From assembly GCF_014649695.1 (NCBI RefSeq), contig NZ_BMTN01000027.1:1-64000 (forward strand): a stretch of 64,000 nt of DNA. Reading direction: 5' to 3'. Every line of letters begins with the position of its first letter. Position 1 is the stretch's first letter. Positions 8,317 to 17,500 of the stretch are shown one piece after another. Below the pieces are notes generated by a model. It was not told where the DNA came from. It saw nothing but the letters and a program-made list of their open reading frames with translations, and ran no database searches. Source of the DNA: Streptomyces kurssanovii. Lineage in GTDB: Bacteria; Actinomycetota; Actinomycetes; Streptomycetales; Streptomycetaceae. Both the position numbers and the translations under genes were made by a program.

Positions 8317-8970
8317 TCAGCCGGCCGGGGCCGCCCGCGCGACGAGCCATTCGTCCCGCGTGAGGGCGTAGATCACGGTGTCGCGCCAGCCGGTGTCGCC
8401 GTAGCGGTCCTGCCGGAACGTCGCTTCCCTGCGCATGCCGAGTCGTGCGCAGAGGGCCAGGGAGGGCTCGTTGGCCGCGTCCACCGTCGCGGCGATCCGG
8501 TGGGCGCCCAGGCCGGTGGCGAGGTCGAGGAGGGCCGCGGCCGCCTCGTGGGCGTACCCCCGGCCCTGGAAGCCCGGGTGCAGGACCCACCCGACCGCGA
8601 CCTGGGCGTGGGCGGCACTGACGAGGATGAGGGTGAGGTCGCCGATGACCCGTTCGTCCCGACCGCCGCCGGGGCCCGGCTCACCGGGCAGTACGACGGC
8701 GAGGGCGACCGCTTCACCGTCGGCGGCCAACGTGCGCTGCCTCGCCCGTAGTTCGGTGTGCTCGCCGCTGGCTTCCCGGTCGCGCAGCGGCCAGGGCAGA
8801 TGGGCCACGACCTCGGGCAGCCGCTGGTAGGCGTGGATGTCGTCGGCGTCCTGCGGGCGGATCGGCCGCAGGACCAGCCGCTCGGTCCTGACGGGGGACG
8901 CGTCGAGGCCGGCGAGGTCGAAGGGCAGGCGCGGACGCGGCGGGGTGCCGCCGCCGGTCGTCGTGGTCAT
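8317..8970 (-). CDS. GNAT-family N-acetyltransferase (RimJ/RimL type)
   Basis: A 217-residue acetyltransferase of the RimJ/RimL-like subgroup: TERLVLRPIRPQDADDIHAY near the start, VAVGWVLHPGFQGRGYAHEA forming the acetyl-CoA site, and NEPSLALCARLGMRREATFR at the end. ATG 8968-8970 is preceded by AGGGAG. It converges on the GntR gene with a 39-base gap. Members acetylate N-terminal amino groups of proteins or small-molecule amines; no specific substrate is suggested by the context. Confidence 0.85.
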   Translation of the reverse strand: MTTTTGGGTPPRPRLPFDLAGLDASPVRTERLVLRPIRPQDADDIHAYQRLPEVVAHLPWPLRDREASGEHTELRARQRTLAADGEAVALAVVLPGEPGPGGGRDERVIGDLTLILVSAAHAQVAVGWVLHPGFQGRGYAHEAAAALLDLATGLGAHRIAATVDAANEPSLALCARLGMRREATFRQDRYGDTGWRDTVIYALTRDEWLVARAAPAG

Positions 8971-9070
8971 GGATCTCCCTGTAGCGCGGACCGAGAACGG
9001 AAGGGCGCGGCGCGGTTCACCGCCCACCGCACGGTAGCCGCCGCGTCGGCGACGCATCCCACCGGTCCGG

Positions 9071-9509
9071 CCTGCTCCCGGCGCCGTCCCGCCGGCCGGG
9101 GAGTGGAACGCCGACCAGATCCTGGCGCACGTCTCGCTCGTCAGCGCCGCCACCGTCGCGGCCGCCTCCTGTGTCGCTTCGGGGGCCAACACGACGTACG
9201 ACAACCGCATCGCTCTCGACACCTGGACCATCGAACGCGTCATCGCGCTCACCGGCGGCAACCAGAGGCTCCGGGACCGCGTCCGCCTGCAAGGAGAGGC
9301 TCTCTGCGCGTTCGGCGGACCGGCACTGAGCGAGGCCGAACTGGCCACACCGGTGCCCACGCGGCTGCTGTCCGACGGCAAGGTCCTGGTGGATCAGCCC
9401 GTGCCGCTGAAGGACCTCGTCACGGGGCTGGCGGAAGTGGAGTCCCGGACACACGCGACAGCTCCTGGCACTGCTGCCGGACGGCGCCGGGGGCCGAGCC
9501 GCGACGTGA
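9071..9509 (+). pseudogene. Decayed DinB-like/mycothiol maleylpyruvate isomerase N-terminal-type gene
   Basis: A plus-strand frame without any start codon encodes AGEWNADQILAHVSLVSA and continues in good codon usage to DLVTGLAEVE. Near 9440 the sense jumps to the next frame, where HTRQLLALLPDG and a TGA (9507-9509) follow. The protein resembles the four-helix DinB/maleylpyruvate-isomerase fold. The first 20 or so residues are missing upstream, where a TAG (9035-9037) closes the frame. Both the absent 5' end and the single-base shift mark it as a pseudogene. Confidence 0.6.
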
Positions 9510-9524
9510 CACGGACGGGTGGAC

Positions 9525-9875
9525 TCAGCCGGAGACCTCGCCGGAGCTCTCGGCCGGCTGTCCGGCGGCACGGCGGATCTCGGCGTTGATGCGCCGCGCT
9601 TCTTCGAGCTGGTCCTCGAGGATGACGATGCGGCAGGCGGCTTCGACAGGGGTGCCCTGGTCGACGAGTTCACGCGCGCGGGCGGCGATCCGCAGCTGGT
9701 ACCGCGAGTAGCGCCGGTGACCGCCCTCGGAGCGCAGCGGGGTGATCAGCCGCGCTTCGCCGATCGCCCGGAGGAAGCCGGGCGTGGTGCCCAGCATCTC
9801 GGCGGCCCGTCCCATCGTGTAGGCGGGGTAGTCGTCGTCGTCGAGCCGTCCGCCGAGCGCATTATCCGCTGTCAT
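9525..9875 (-). CDS. Small MerR-family transcriptional regulator
   Basis: A 116-residue protein with a MerR-type winged helix: YTMGRAAEMLGTTPGFLRAI, then SEGGHRRYSRYQL, then a short helical segment (EAACRIVILEDQLEEARRIN) that would form the dimer coiled coil. No ligand-binding domain follows. The start is ATG 9873-9875, which has GAGGTG upstream; a longer open frame upstream to 10283 shows no conserved sequence. A 32-nt perfect palindrome lies about 30 bases upstream of the start (9907-9938) and may be its operator. Such HspR/BldC-sized regulators often sit near stress genes, here the cold-shock locus. Confidence 0.8.
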   Translation of the reverse strand: MTADNALGGRLDDDDYPAYTMGRAAEMLGTTPGFLRAIGEARLITPLRSEGGHRRYSRYQLRIAARARELVDQGTPVEAACRIVILEDQLEEARRINAEIRRAAGQPAESSGEVSG

Positions 9876-9906
9876 CTGCACCTCTATCTTCGTAAGAACG
9901 CGTCGA

Positions 9907-9938
9907 GGGGCCCTGGTGCCGTACGGCACCAGGGCCCC
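9907..9938. promoter_or_regulatory. Perfect 32-nt palindrome upstream of the merR-type gene
   Basis: The two 16-base halves (9907-9922 and 9923-9938) are exact reverse complements, centred on GTGCCGTACGGCAC. It could be an operator for the adjacent MerR-type regulator, or a loop-less transcript hairpin acting as a terminator or attenuator. Confidence 0.6.
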
Positions 9939-10583
9939 GAAGGAAATTGAACACCATCTGTCGGCCCTAGTCCTGCGCCGACCTTCTGTTTCCGCGGCAT
10001 CGCCCCGAAGAGGGACGGGAGCGCGGGGATCGCGAATGCGTGACCGGGGACCACCTTCCGTTCCGGGGTCTTGCGGTACCCGGGGAGTCTTCCTCTCCCG
10101 GGCGATCCTGATGGCGTCTGCTTCCTCCGTTCCTTCCTCCGGGCGACCTCGGACGGTCGCTACGTGCCACTTTCCTGGTACTCGGTACTGCTTCCGGTGG
10201 CCCCTCATCACCGCGGGCCACCCAGTGCGGGGCCAGTCCCGTCGCCATCCTGCGAAACCGGCTCCGGAACTCCACCACCGCACCGAACTGCGGGTACTGC
10301 GTACTGCTACTGCTCGGCAGTTCGTCTCTGCCGGGCTCTCTCTGATCTCGGCTACAACAGGAACACTAACGACCGCGGGGACGAATGTCTACTACGGCGA
10401 GCATAGATTTTTGGGTGCTCGGGACGGAAGTAACGTGAGATCGACGGCAGCGCCCTGCCGATGCTCTCTGGCCTGCTCAGAAGCGTGGCCGGGGCCGGAC
10501 GCGGCCCGGACGGGGGCCCGTCGGCGGCAGGTCACCGACACCGCAGCAGTGGAGAGGGCCGGGGTGAAATAAACTCGCCTGTC
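9939..10583. other. Non-coding stretch with repeated TACTG/AGTAC elements
   Basis: No frame in this 645-base stretch shows a recognisable protein. Two clusters of a short element stand out: GGTACTCGGTACTGC around 10178-10193 and GGTACTGCGTACTGCTACTG around 10289-10310. They could be binding-site repeats, but nothing more can be said. The last 150 bases would contain the promoter of the following gene. Confidence 0.35.
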
Positions 10584-10943
10584 ATGTCGAAACCTGACGC
10601 TCTGCTCGTCGACGTGGCCGCCCTGGTGGAGTCCGGGCAAAGCAATCTCATGTCTCTGACCGTGGTCACCGGTGGCGCTGTCATCACCGGCCGGCTGGCC
10701 CCCGAAGCCGTGTGGAGGCAGCGTGTGTCGGAGGTCCTGACGGATTCGGAGACCCTCCGCGCGTTCTCCGGCGCCTTCAGCGCCTCCCCCGCCCGCCAGG
10801 GCCCGCCCACCCATCTGCACTTCCACGTGGCGCGGATCCTCCAGGGAACGGTCGGGATCCCGGAAACAGGCGGCATGTACCGCGTCTCCATCGAGGACGT
10901 CAGCGCCTGGACCGTCGGCGACTTCAGCTACTCCGACCAGTGA
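10584..10943 (+). CDS. Unrecognised small protein (119 aa)
   Basis: A 119-residue protein beginning MSKPDALLVDVAALVESG, followed by beta-type sequence (LMSLTVVTGGAVITGRLAPE) and a C-terminal half with THLHFHVARILQG and VSIEDVSAWTVGDFSY. Codon usage is typical and a clear terminator palindrome follows the stop, so it is probably a real gene. The ribosome binding site before ATG 10584 is weak. The alternating beta pattern has a faint likeness to small gas-vesicle accessory proteins (GvpU type), but I would not assign a function. It converges on the cold-shock locus. Confidence 0.6.
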   Translation: MSKPDALLVDVAALVESGQSNLMSLTVVTGGAVITGRLAPEAVWRQRVSEVLTDSETLRAFSGAFSASPARQGPPTHLHFHVARILQGTVGIPETGGMYRVSIEDVSAWTVGDFSYSDQ

Positions 10944-10973
10944 ATCCACCCCTACGAGGCAGTGACAGCACAT

Positions 10974-11013
10974 GAAGAGGGCCCGACCGGCGCGCGCCGG
11001 TCGGGCCCTCTTC
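10974..11013. terminator. Bidirectional terminator (40-nt perfect palindrome)
   Basis: The halves 10974-10993 and 10994-11013 are exact reverse complements. The palindrome separates two convergent genes and is flanked by TTCGTTCTTG on its right. Confidence 0.85.
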
Positions 11014-11060
11014 GTTCTTGTCCCTCCGGTGCCCTCTCGGGCCCGGAGGATGCTCCTAGG

Positions 11061-11369
11061 TCAGCCGGCCACCGTGCTGCCGAGTGAGGCGTGCGCCTGC
11101 TGGAGCGGGGTGAGCACGCTCACGGGCGCTGCCTGGACGTGTGACCGGCAGGTGAAGCCGAGCCCCGTCATCGCCCGGACGACCTCGCCGGCGCTGAAGT
11201 CACGGCGGTCCTGCCGGGTGATGACCGCGCCCACCTGCTTGACGGGGTACTGACGGCGGCCGATGACCACGAAATCACCGGTGATCGGCTCGGGCTTGAC
11301 GCCCTTCATCGACTCCAGCACGCCACTCTTGGTCAGATCGAAAGGGAAGCGAGCGATGACGCAGCGCAT
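11061..11369 (-). CDS. SCO5918-family small protein
   Basis: A 102-residue protein that opens MRCVIARFPFDLTKSGVLES and contains GRRQYPVKQVGAVITRQDRR and DFSAGEVVRAMTRLGFTC-like sequence. This matches the actinobacterial SCO5918 family, a small conserved protein of unknown biochemical role found next to a cold-shock DEAD-box helicase. The same arrangement is seen here: CspA, helicase, half-CBS protein, then this gene, all on the minus strand. It is the last gene of the unit. A role in RNA metabolism at low temperature is inferred from the neighbours only. Confidence 0.75.
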   Translation of the reverse strand: MRCVIARFPFDLTKSGVLESMKGVKPEPITGDFVVIGRRQYPVKQVGAVITRQDRRDFSAGEVVRAMTGLGFTCRSHVQAAPVSVLTPLQQAHASLGSTVAG

Positions 11370-11427
11370 GAGACCTCACAGGGAGAAGTGGGGAAGCGGA
11401 AGGGGAGTCCGCAAGGGATACGGCGGT

Positions 11428-11733
11428 TCAACGGGAGAGAGCGGCGACATCGCTCAGTCGCACCGTATCCGTGCGGACGGCGCTGTCGCGTACGGCGACG
11501 AGCTGCGCCAGGGTGACGGATCCGGTGCACTGGTCGTCCGCGTCGCAGATGAGCAGATGCCCGGCGCGGGCGCCGGCCATCACGGACAGCGCCACCTCCA
11601 CGGTCATGTCGCCCCAGACCTTCACGGTCGTGTCGCCACGGACCTGCGGTCCGGCCGCCGCCACGAGGCCGGCCGCCGTCCTGGTGCCGGACGTCGTGCC
11701 GACCGGACGGAGCTTCAGCTGAACCGGTGCCAA
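11428..11733 (-). CDS. Small single-CBS-motif protein in the cold-shock locus
   Basis: A 101-residue protein. The core GDMTVEVALSVMAGARAGHL, then LICDADDQCTGSVTLAQL, looks like one CBS motif, so it would have to dimerise to make a nucleotide-binding Bateman module. The start is TTG 11731-11733, preceded at ideal distance by GGAGG; the open frame extends to 11877 without a better start. It lies 55 bases after the helicase and 58 bases before the SCO5918-family gene, so the three are probably co-transcribed. The ligand is unknown. Confidence 0.65.
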   Translation of the reverse strand: MAPVQLKLRPVGTTSGTRTAAGLVAAAGPQVRGDTTVKVWGDMTVEVALSVMAGARAGHLLICDADDQCTGSVTLAQLVAVRDSAVRTDTVRLSDVAALSR

Positions 11734-11788
11734 GAGATGCCTCCTGCGACGATGGGTAAGGACCTTGATCGATGCCGCCCTGGCCGGC

Positions 11789-13297
11789 TCAGGCCGCCGT
11801 GCCGACGGCCGACTGCCGTCGGGGGGCGCGGCGCGGCGCCTGCGAGGAGCGGCTGCGACGGGCTCGGGAGCCGGCACTGCGCGCGGGGCGCTCGGTCACC
11901 GGTGCGGTGATGACGACCGGCGTGCCGGACGGGGCCTGAGCGCCGGTGATGCGGTTCAACTCGGACCCGCCCGACCTGACCTGAGTGGTCATCGGGCGGA
12001 CACCGGCGTGCGACAGGAGGCGGGCCATGTCGCGGCGCTGGTTCGGGGTCACCAGGGTGACGACGCTGCCGGACTCACCGGCCCTGGCGGTACGGCCGCC
12101 GCGGTGCAGGTAGTCCTTGGGGTCGGTCGGCGGGTCGACGTTGACGACGAGGTCGAGGTTGTCGACGTGGATGCCGCGGGCGGCGACGTTCGTGGCGACG
12201 AGGACGGTGACGTGCCCGGTCTTGAACTGCGCCAGCGTGCGGTTCCGCTGCGGCTGGGACTTGCCGCCGTGCAATCCCGCGGCCCGTACGCCGCAGTTGA
12301 GCAGGTCCTTCGTCAGCCGGTCCACCGCGTGCTTGGTGTCCAGGAACATGATCACCCTGCCGTCGCGGGCGGCGATCTCCGTCGTGGTGGCCTGCTTGTC
12401 GGCGCTGTCGACGTGCAGCACGTGGTGCTCCATCGTCGTGACGGCGCCGGCCGACGGGTCGACGGAGTGCACGACCGGATCGTTCAGGTAACGGCGGACC
12501 AGCAGGTCGACGTTGCGGTCGAGGGTGGCGGAGAACAGCATCCGCTGACCGTCCGGGCGTACCTGGTCGAGAAGGGCGGTGACCTGGGGCATGAAGCCCA
12601 TGTCGGCCATCTGGTCGGCCTCGTCGAGGACGGTGACGGCGACCTGGTCGAGTCGGCAGTCACCGCGCTGGATCAGGTCCTTCAGCCGTCCGGGCGTCGC
12701 CACGACGACCTCGGCGCCGCTGCGCAGCGCACCGGCCTGCCTGCCGATCGACATCCCGCCGACGACCGTGGCCATCCGCAGCTTCAGCGACCGGGCGTAG
12801 GGGGTGAGCGCGTCGGTGACCTGCTGGGCCAGCTCGCGGGTCGGGACGAGGACCAGCGCGAGCGGAAGGCGCGGCTCGGCGCGCTTCCCGGCGGTACCGG
12901 CCAGCATGGCCAGGCCGAAGGCGAGGGTCTTGCCGGAGCCGGTGCGGCCGCGGCCGAGCACGTCACGGCCGGCGAGGGTGTTGGGGAGCGTCGCGCCCTG
13001 GATGGGGAACGGCACGGTGACGCCCTGGGAAGCCAGTGCCGCGAGCAGCTGCTCGGGCATGTCGAGGTCGGCGAACCGCTCGACGGCGGGCAGGGCGGGG
13101 GTCACGGTGACGGGGAGGGCGAACTCACCCTGCGCCGCGGCGGGCCGGCGGCCGTAACCACCGGAGCGGCCACCTCCACCGGACCGGCCGGAACCACCCG
13201 AGCGGGTGGGGGCCGGCGAACCGAAACGGCTGCCGCGGCCGGAGCCACCGCCGCTACGGGTGCGGGAATAACGGTCGTCGGTACGTGTGCGGTTCAT
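11789..13297 (-). CDS. DEAD-box ATP-dependent RNA helicase
   Basis: A 502-residue DEAD-box helicase. After a Gly/Arg/Ser-rich N-terminus (residues 1-60, an RGG-like RNA-binding tail) come the Q motif (PFPIQ), motif I (RTGSGKT), PTRELA, TPGR, DEAD, SAT, and in domain 2 ATNVAARGIHV and HRGGRTARAG. A basic C-terminal tail (ARRSRSSQAPRRAPRR) follows. ATG 13295-13297 is used because GAGGAAGG lies upstream. It unwinds mRNA structure, expected to be important in the cold. A long AT-rich leader (13298-13598) and the preceding cspA gene support cold-shock control. Confidence 0.92.
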   Translation of the reverse strand: MNRTRTDDRYSRTRSGGGSGRGSRFGSPAPTRSGGSGRSGGGGRSGGYGRRPAAAQGEFALPVTVTPALPAVERFADLDMPEQLLAALASQGVTVPFPIQGATLPNTLAGRDVLGRGRTGSGKTLAFGLAMLAGTAGKRAEPRLPLALVLVPTRELAQQVTDALTPYARSLKLRMATVVGGMSIGRQAGALRSGAEVVVATPGRLKDLIQRGDCRLDQVAVTVLDEADQMADMGFMPQVTALLDQVRPDGQRMLFSATLDRNVDLLVRRYLNDPVVHSVDPSAGAVTTMEHHVLHVDSADKQATTTEIAARDGRVIMFLDTKHAVDRLTKDLLNCGVRAAGLHGGKSQPQRNRTLAQFKTGHVTVLVATNVAARGIHVDNLDLVVNVDPPTDPKDYLHRGGRTARAGESGSVVTLVTPNQRRDMARLLSHAGVRPMTTQVRSGGSELNRITGAQAPSGTPVVITAPVTERPARSAGSRARRSRSSQAPRRAPRRQSAVGTAA

Positions 13298-13598
13298 ACG
13301 GAACCTTCCTCGATGTGGCACGTATCAAGGAATTACCGCGGCAGAAGAGCAGCACGGAGAATCGCGAGAACGAGCCAGGCAGAAAGCGAAAACGAAAGCG
13401 AATCGGACCGCTCGTGAGAAACCCCGGCAGGTCACCGGGCGGGCAGATCGATTCGGACGTCAAGGCCGGAATGAGTCCCTGCCGAATGTTCGTCCGGAGG
13501 CGGGAGGGACATCCGCCACGCGAGAAAAGTCGCGATCTCCGGAGAGGGGCCGCGGCACGATGGGCCGCGGTGTCGGGGCAGCGCCCCGCAACTGCAAC
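13298..13598 (-). promoter_or_regulatory. Long AT-rich leader/promoter region of the helicase operon
   Basis: About 300 bases without a gene between the cspA terminator and the helicase start. The part next to the gene (13370-13405) is unusually AT-rich and repetitive, with GCGAAAACGAAAGCGAA-type repeats. Long structured 5' untranslated regions are typical of cold-induced transcripts. No specific element was identified. Confidence 0.4.
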
Positions 13599-13636
13599 GA
13601 GCCGGGGCCCGCACCCCAAGGTGCGGGCCCCGGCTC
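13599..13636 (-). terminator. Terminator of the cold-shock gene
   Basis: A perfect 16-bp stem (13599-13614 with 13621-13636) has a 6-nt loop and lies 14 bases past the cspA stop codon on the minus strand. Confidence 0.85.
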
Positions 13637-13650
13637 GATCACGCCAAGCG

Positions 13651-13854
13651 TCAGGCCGGAACGATGTTCTCGGCGGTCGGGCCCTTCTGGCCCTGCGCGA
13701 TGTCGAAGTTCACCTTCTGGCCTTCCAGCAGCTCACGGAAGCCCTGGGCGGCGATGTTCGAGTAGTGGGCGAACACGTCAGGGCCGCCACCGTCCTGCTC
13801 GATGAAGCCGAAGCCCTTTTCCGCGTTGAACCACTTCACGACGCCAGATGCCAT
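13651..13854 (-). CDS. Cold-shock protein (CspA family)
   Basis: A 67-residue cold-shock-domain protein of standard length. RNP1 (KGFGFI) and RNP2 (VFAHY) are both present, with the typical start [17 protein letters not shown]. It binds single-stranded RNA and DNA and melts RNA structure. GAAGGAG lies close upstream of the ATG. The leader upstream (13855 to about 14100) is AT-rich, as is usual for csp genes. It precedes the DEAD-box helicase on the same strand but has its own terminator. Confidence 0.95.
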   Translation of the reverse strand: MASGVVKWFNAEKGFGFIEQDGGGPDVFAHYSNIAAQGFRELLEGQKVNFDIAQGQKGPTAENIVPA

Positions 13855-14516
13855 GTCAAATCTCCTTCAGGGGCAGTACCCGGAGTCCACACCGTGCGGT
13901 CTCCGTGTCGCCGCAATGATCACCCCGTCCGGAAATGACCGGATACACAAAAGCGCTCACAACGACCTGAGGGGCCGCCGGGGCACTTGGATTTTTCGGG
14001 AACCACAACTGCAACTGATAACGACAGTAGCACGGTGAGATCGACCCCGCGCTGCAGGTAATTCTTTTCCGCCTGTTACACGAGATACCCTCACCGCGCG
14101 TTGCGCTGATTTCTCACTCGGCGGTCACAGATATTCGCTCGCCCCGGACTGATCTCTGTGCCGGACGACGGCCGTCCACCCCACCGCGCGAGGGCGCCCG
14201 CACCGGACAGGGGCCGGGATCCCGGCCGCCGCACCCCGGCGGCGAACGGGCGAACCGCCCGGCCCGGCACCCGACCGGTCCCGGTCCCGGTCACCGTGGC
14301 GCAGATCACCGAGGAGCGGCGGTCCTCGCAGTGACGCAGGCCATCGTCTGCGTCCGCGATCTCTGGGAAGGTCTCCGATACGGTGACGAGCGCTTCGGGC
14401 CCAAGGCCCCCGGCGCATCGTCGCCGCCCACATGACCACCGGATGCCGGCACCGGCGTCCCGTGCGACATCGCCCGTCCTGAGGCCGCCCGGCCCGCGAC
14501 ACGACTGGGGAGTTTG
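13855..14516. promoter_or_regulatory. Intergenic region between cspA and pyc
   Basis: The part next to cspA (13855 to about 14110) is AT-rich and should hold the cspA promoter and cold-shock leader (minus strand). The part from 14110 to 14516 is GC-rich and contains the pyc promoter. I see no convincing gene or specific operator here. Confidence 0.4.
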
Positions 14517-17500
14517 ATGTTCGGCAAGGTATTGGTCGCCAACCGCGGCGAGATCGCGATCCGCGCGTTCCGCGCAGCGTTCGAGCTCGGAATCTCCACA
14601 GTGGCGGTGTTCCCCTACGAGGACCGCAACTCCCTTCACCGGGCCAAGGCCGACGAGGCGTACCAGATCGGTGAGCCCGGCCACCCCGTGCGGGCCTACC
14701 TCTCGGTGGACGAGGTGATCAAGGCGGCCCGGAAGGCCGGGGCCGACGCCATCTACCCGGGCTACGGCTTCCTGTCGGAGAACCCCGATCTCGCCGCCGC
14801 GTGCGCCGAGGCCGGTATCGCCTTCGTCGGACCGCCTGCCTCGGTACTGCACCTGACCGGGAACAAGTCCCGGGCGGTCGCGGCCGCGCGGGAGGCGGGC
14901 GTACCGGTGCTGAAGTCCTCCGAACCGTCCGAGGACGTCGACGCGCTCGTCGCCGCCTCCGAGGACATCGGCTTCCCCGTCTTCGTGAAGGCCGTCGCGG
15001 GCGGCGGCGGACGCGGCATGCGCCGGGTCGCCGAGCCCGGGGAGCTGCGCGAGGCCATCGACGCGGCCATGCGTGAGGCACGTTCCGCCTTCGGTGACGC
15101 GACGGTCTTCCTGGAGCAGGCGGTGGTCAACCCCCGCCACATCGAGGTGCAGATCCTCGCCGACGCGGAGGGCAATGTCGTCCACCTCTACGAGCGGGAC
15201 TGCTCGGTGCAGCGCCGCCACCAGAAGGTCGTCGAGATCGCGCCCGCCCCGAACCTCGACCCGGAACTGCGGGCACGGATCTGCGCCGACGCCGTCGCCT
15301 TCGCACGCCACATCGGCTATGTGAACGCGGGCACCGTCGAATTCCTCGTCGACGAGCGCGGCAACCATGTCTTCATCGAGATGAACCCGCGCATCCAGGT
15401 CGAGCACACCGTCACCGAACAGGTCACCGGACGCGACCTCGTCATCGGACAGCTGCGTATCGCCGCCGGCATGACGCTGCCCGAACTGCGCCTCACACAG
15501 GACGACATCGTCCTCAACGGCTCCGCCCTGCAGTGCCGCATCACCACCGAGGACCCGGCCAACGGCTTCCGGCCCGACACCGGCACCATCTCCGCCTACC
15601 GCTCCCCCGGCGGGCCCGGTGTCCGGCTCGACGGCGGCACCGTCCACACCGGCGCCGAGGTCTCCGCCCACTTCGACTCGATGCTCGTCAAGCTCACCTG
15701 CCACGGGCACGACTTCGCCAACGCGGCCCGCCGCGCACGCCGTGCCATCGCCGAGTTCCGCATCCGCGGCGTGGCCACCAACCTGCCCTTCCTGGGCGCC
15801 GTGCTGGACCACCCCGCGTTCCGGGCCGGCCGCATCACCACCAGCTTCATCGACGAACACCCGGAGCTGATGCGGGCGCGTCCGTCGGCCGACCGCGGCA
15901 GCCGCATGCTCAGCTACCTCGCCGAGATCACCGTCAACCAGCCGTACGGTCCGCGCCCCGACGTCATCGACCCGGCGGACAAGCTGCCCGCCGTCCCGCT
16001 CGGCGAGCCGCCCGCCGGGTCGCGGCAGCGCCTCGCCGCCCTCGGGCCGGAGGCGTTCGCCGCCGAACTGCGGGCCCAGTCGGCCGTCGCCGTCACCGAC
16101 ACGACGTTCCGCGACGCCCACCAGTCGCTGCTGGCGACCCGGGTCCGGACCCGCGACCTGCTGGCCGTCGCACCGCACGTCGCCCGCAGCGCACCGCAGC
16201 TGCTCAGCCTCGAATGCTGGGGAGGCGCCACCTACGACGTGGCGCTGCGTTTCCTCGCAGAGGACCCGTGGGAGCGGCTGGCCAAGATCCGGGAGGCCGT
16301 GCCCAACATCTGCACCCAGATGCTGCTGCGCGGCCGCAACACCGTCGGCTACACGCCCTATCCCACCGAGGTCACCGAGGCGTTCGTCGCCGAGGCCGCG
16401 AAGACCGGGATGGACATCTTCCGCATCTTCGACGCCCTCAACGACGTGTCCCAGATGCGCCCGGCCATCGACGCCGTACGCGCCACCGGCACCTCGGTCG
16501 CCGAGGTCGCCCTCTGCTACACCGCCGACCTCTCCGACCCCCGCGAGAGCCTCTACACGCTGGACTACTACCTGCGTCTCGCCGAGCAGATCGTGGACGC
16601 GGGCGCCCATGTCCTCGCCATCAAGGACATGGCCGGGCTGCTGCGCCCGCCCGCCGCCCGCACCCTCGTCACCGCGCTGCGCGAACGGTTCGACCTGCCC
16701 GTGCACCTGCACACCCACGACACGGCGGGCGGGCAGCTCGGCACCCTGATCGCCGCCATCGACGCGGGAGTCGACGCCGTCGACGCCGCGGTCGCCTCCA
16801 TGGCCGGCACCACCAGCCAGCCTCCGCTGTCCGCGCTGGTCGCGGCCACCGACCACACGGAGCGTGCGACCGGCCTGTCCCTCCAGGCCGTCGGCGACCT
16901 GGAGCCCTACTGGGAGGCGACCCGCAAGGTGTACGCCCCCTTCGAGTCCGGTCTCGCCTCGCCCACCGGCCGGATCTACCACCACGAGATCCCCGGCGGG
17001 CAACTGTCCAACCTGCGTCAGCAGGCCATCGCCCTCGGACTGGGCGACCGCTTCGAACTCATCGAGGACTGCTACGCCGCGGCCGACCGCATGCTCGGCC
17101 GGCTGGTGAAGGTGACGCCGTCGTCGAAGGTGGTCGGCGACCTGGCGCTGCACCTGGTGGGCGCCGGGGTCTCGGCGTCCGACTTCGAGTCCGACCCGGG
17201 CAAGTTCGACGTACCGGACTCGGTGATCGGCTTCCTGCGCGGTGAGCTGGGCGACCCGCCCGGCGGCTGGCCGGAGCCGTTCCGCACCCGCGCGCTCCAG
17301 GGCCGCCCGGCGAAGGCCGAGACGCCGCAACTGTCGGGCGAGGACCGCGAGGGCCTGGCGCAGTCGCCGCGCGCGACCCTGAACCGGCTGCTCTTCCCCG
17401 GCCCCACCAAGGAGTTCAACGCCCACCGCGAGGCGTACGGCGACACCTCCGTCCTGCCGACGCGGGACTTCCTGTACGGACTGGAGACGGAGACCGAGCA

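Noticed and set aside
11765-13417. A 550-codon plus-strand frame opposite the DEAD-box helicase
   Set aside because: Rich in Asp/Val/Gly repeats of antisense type; the helicase motifs on the minus strand are complete.
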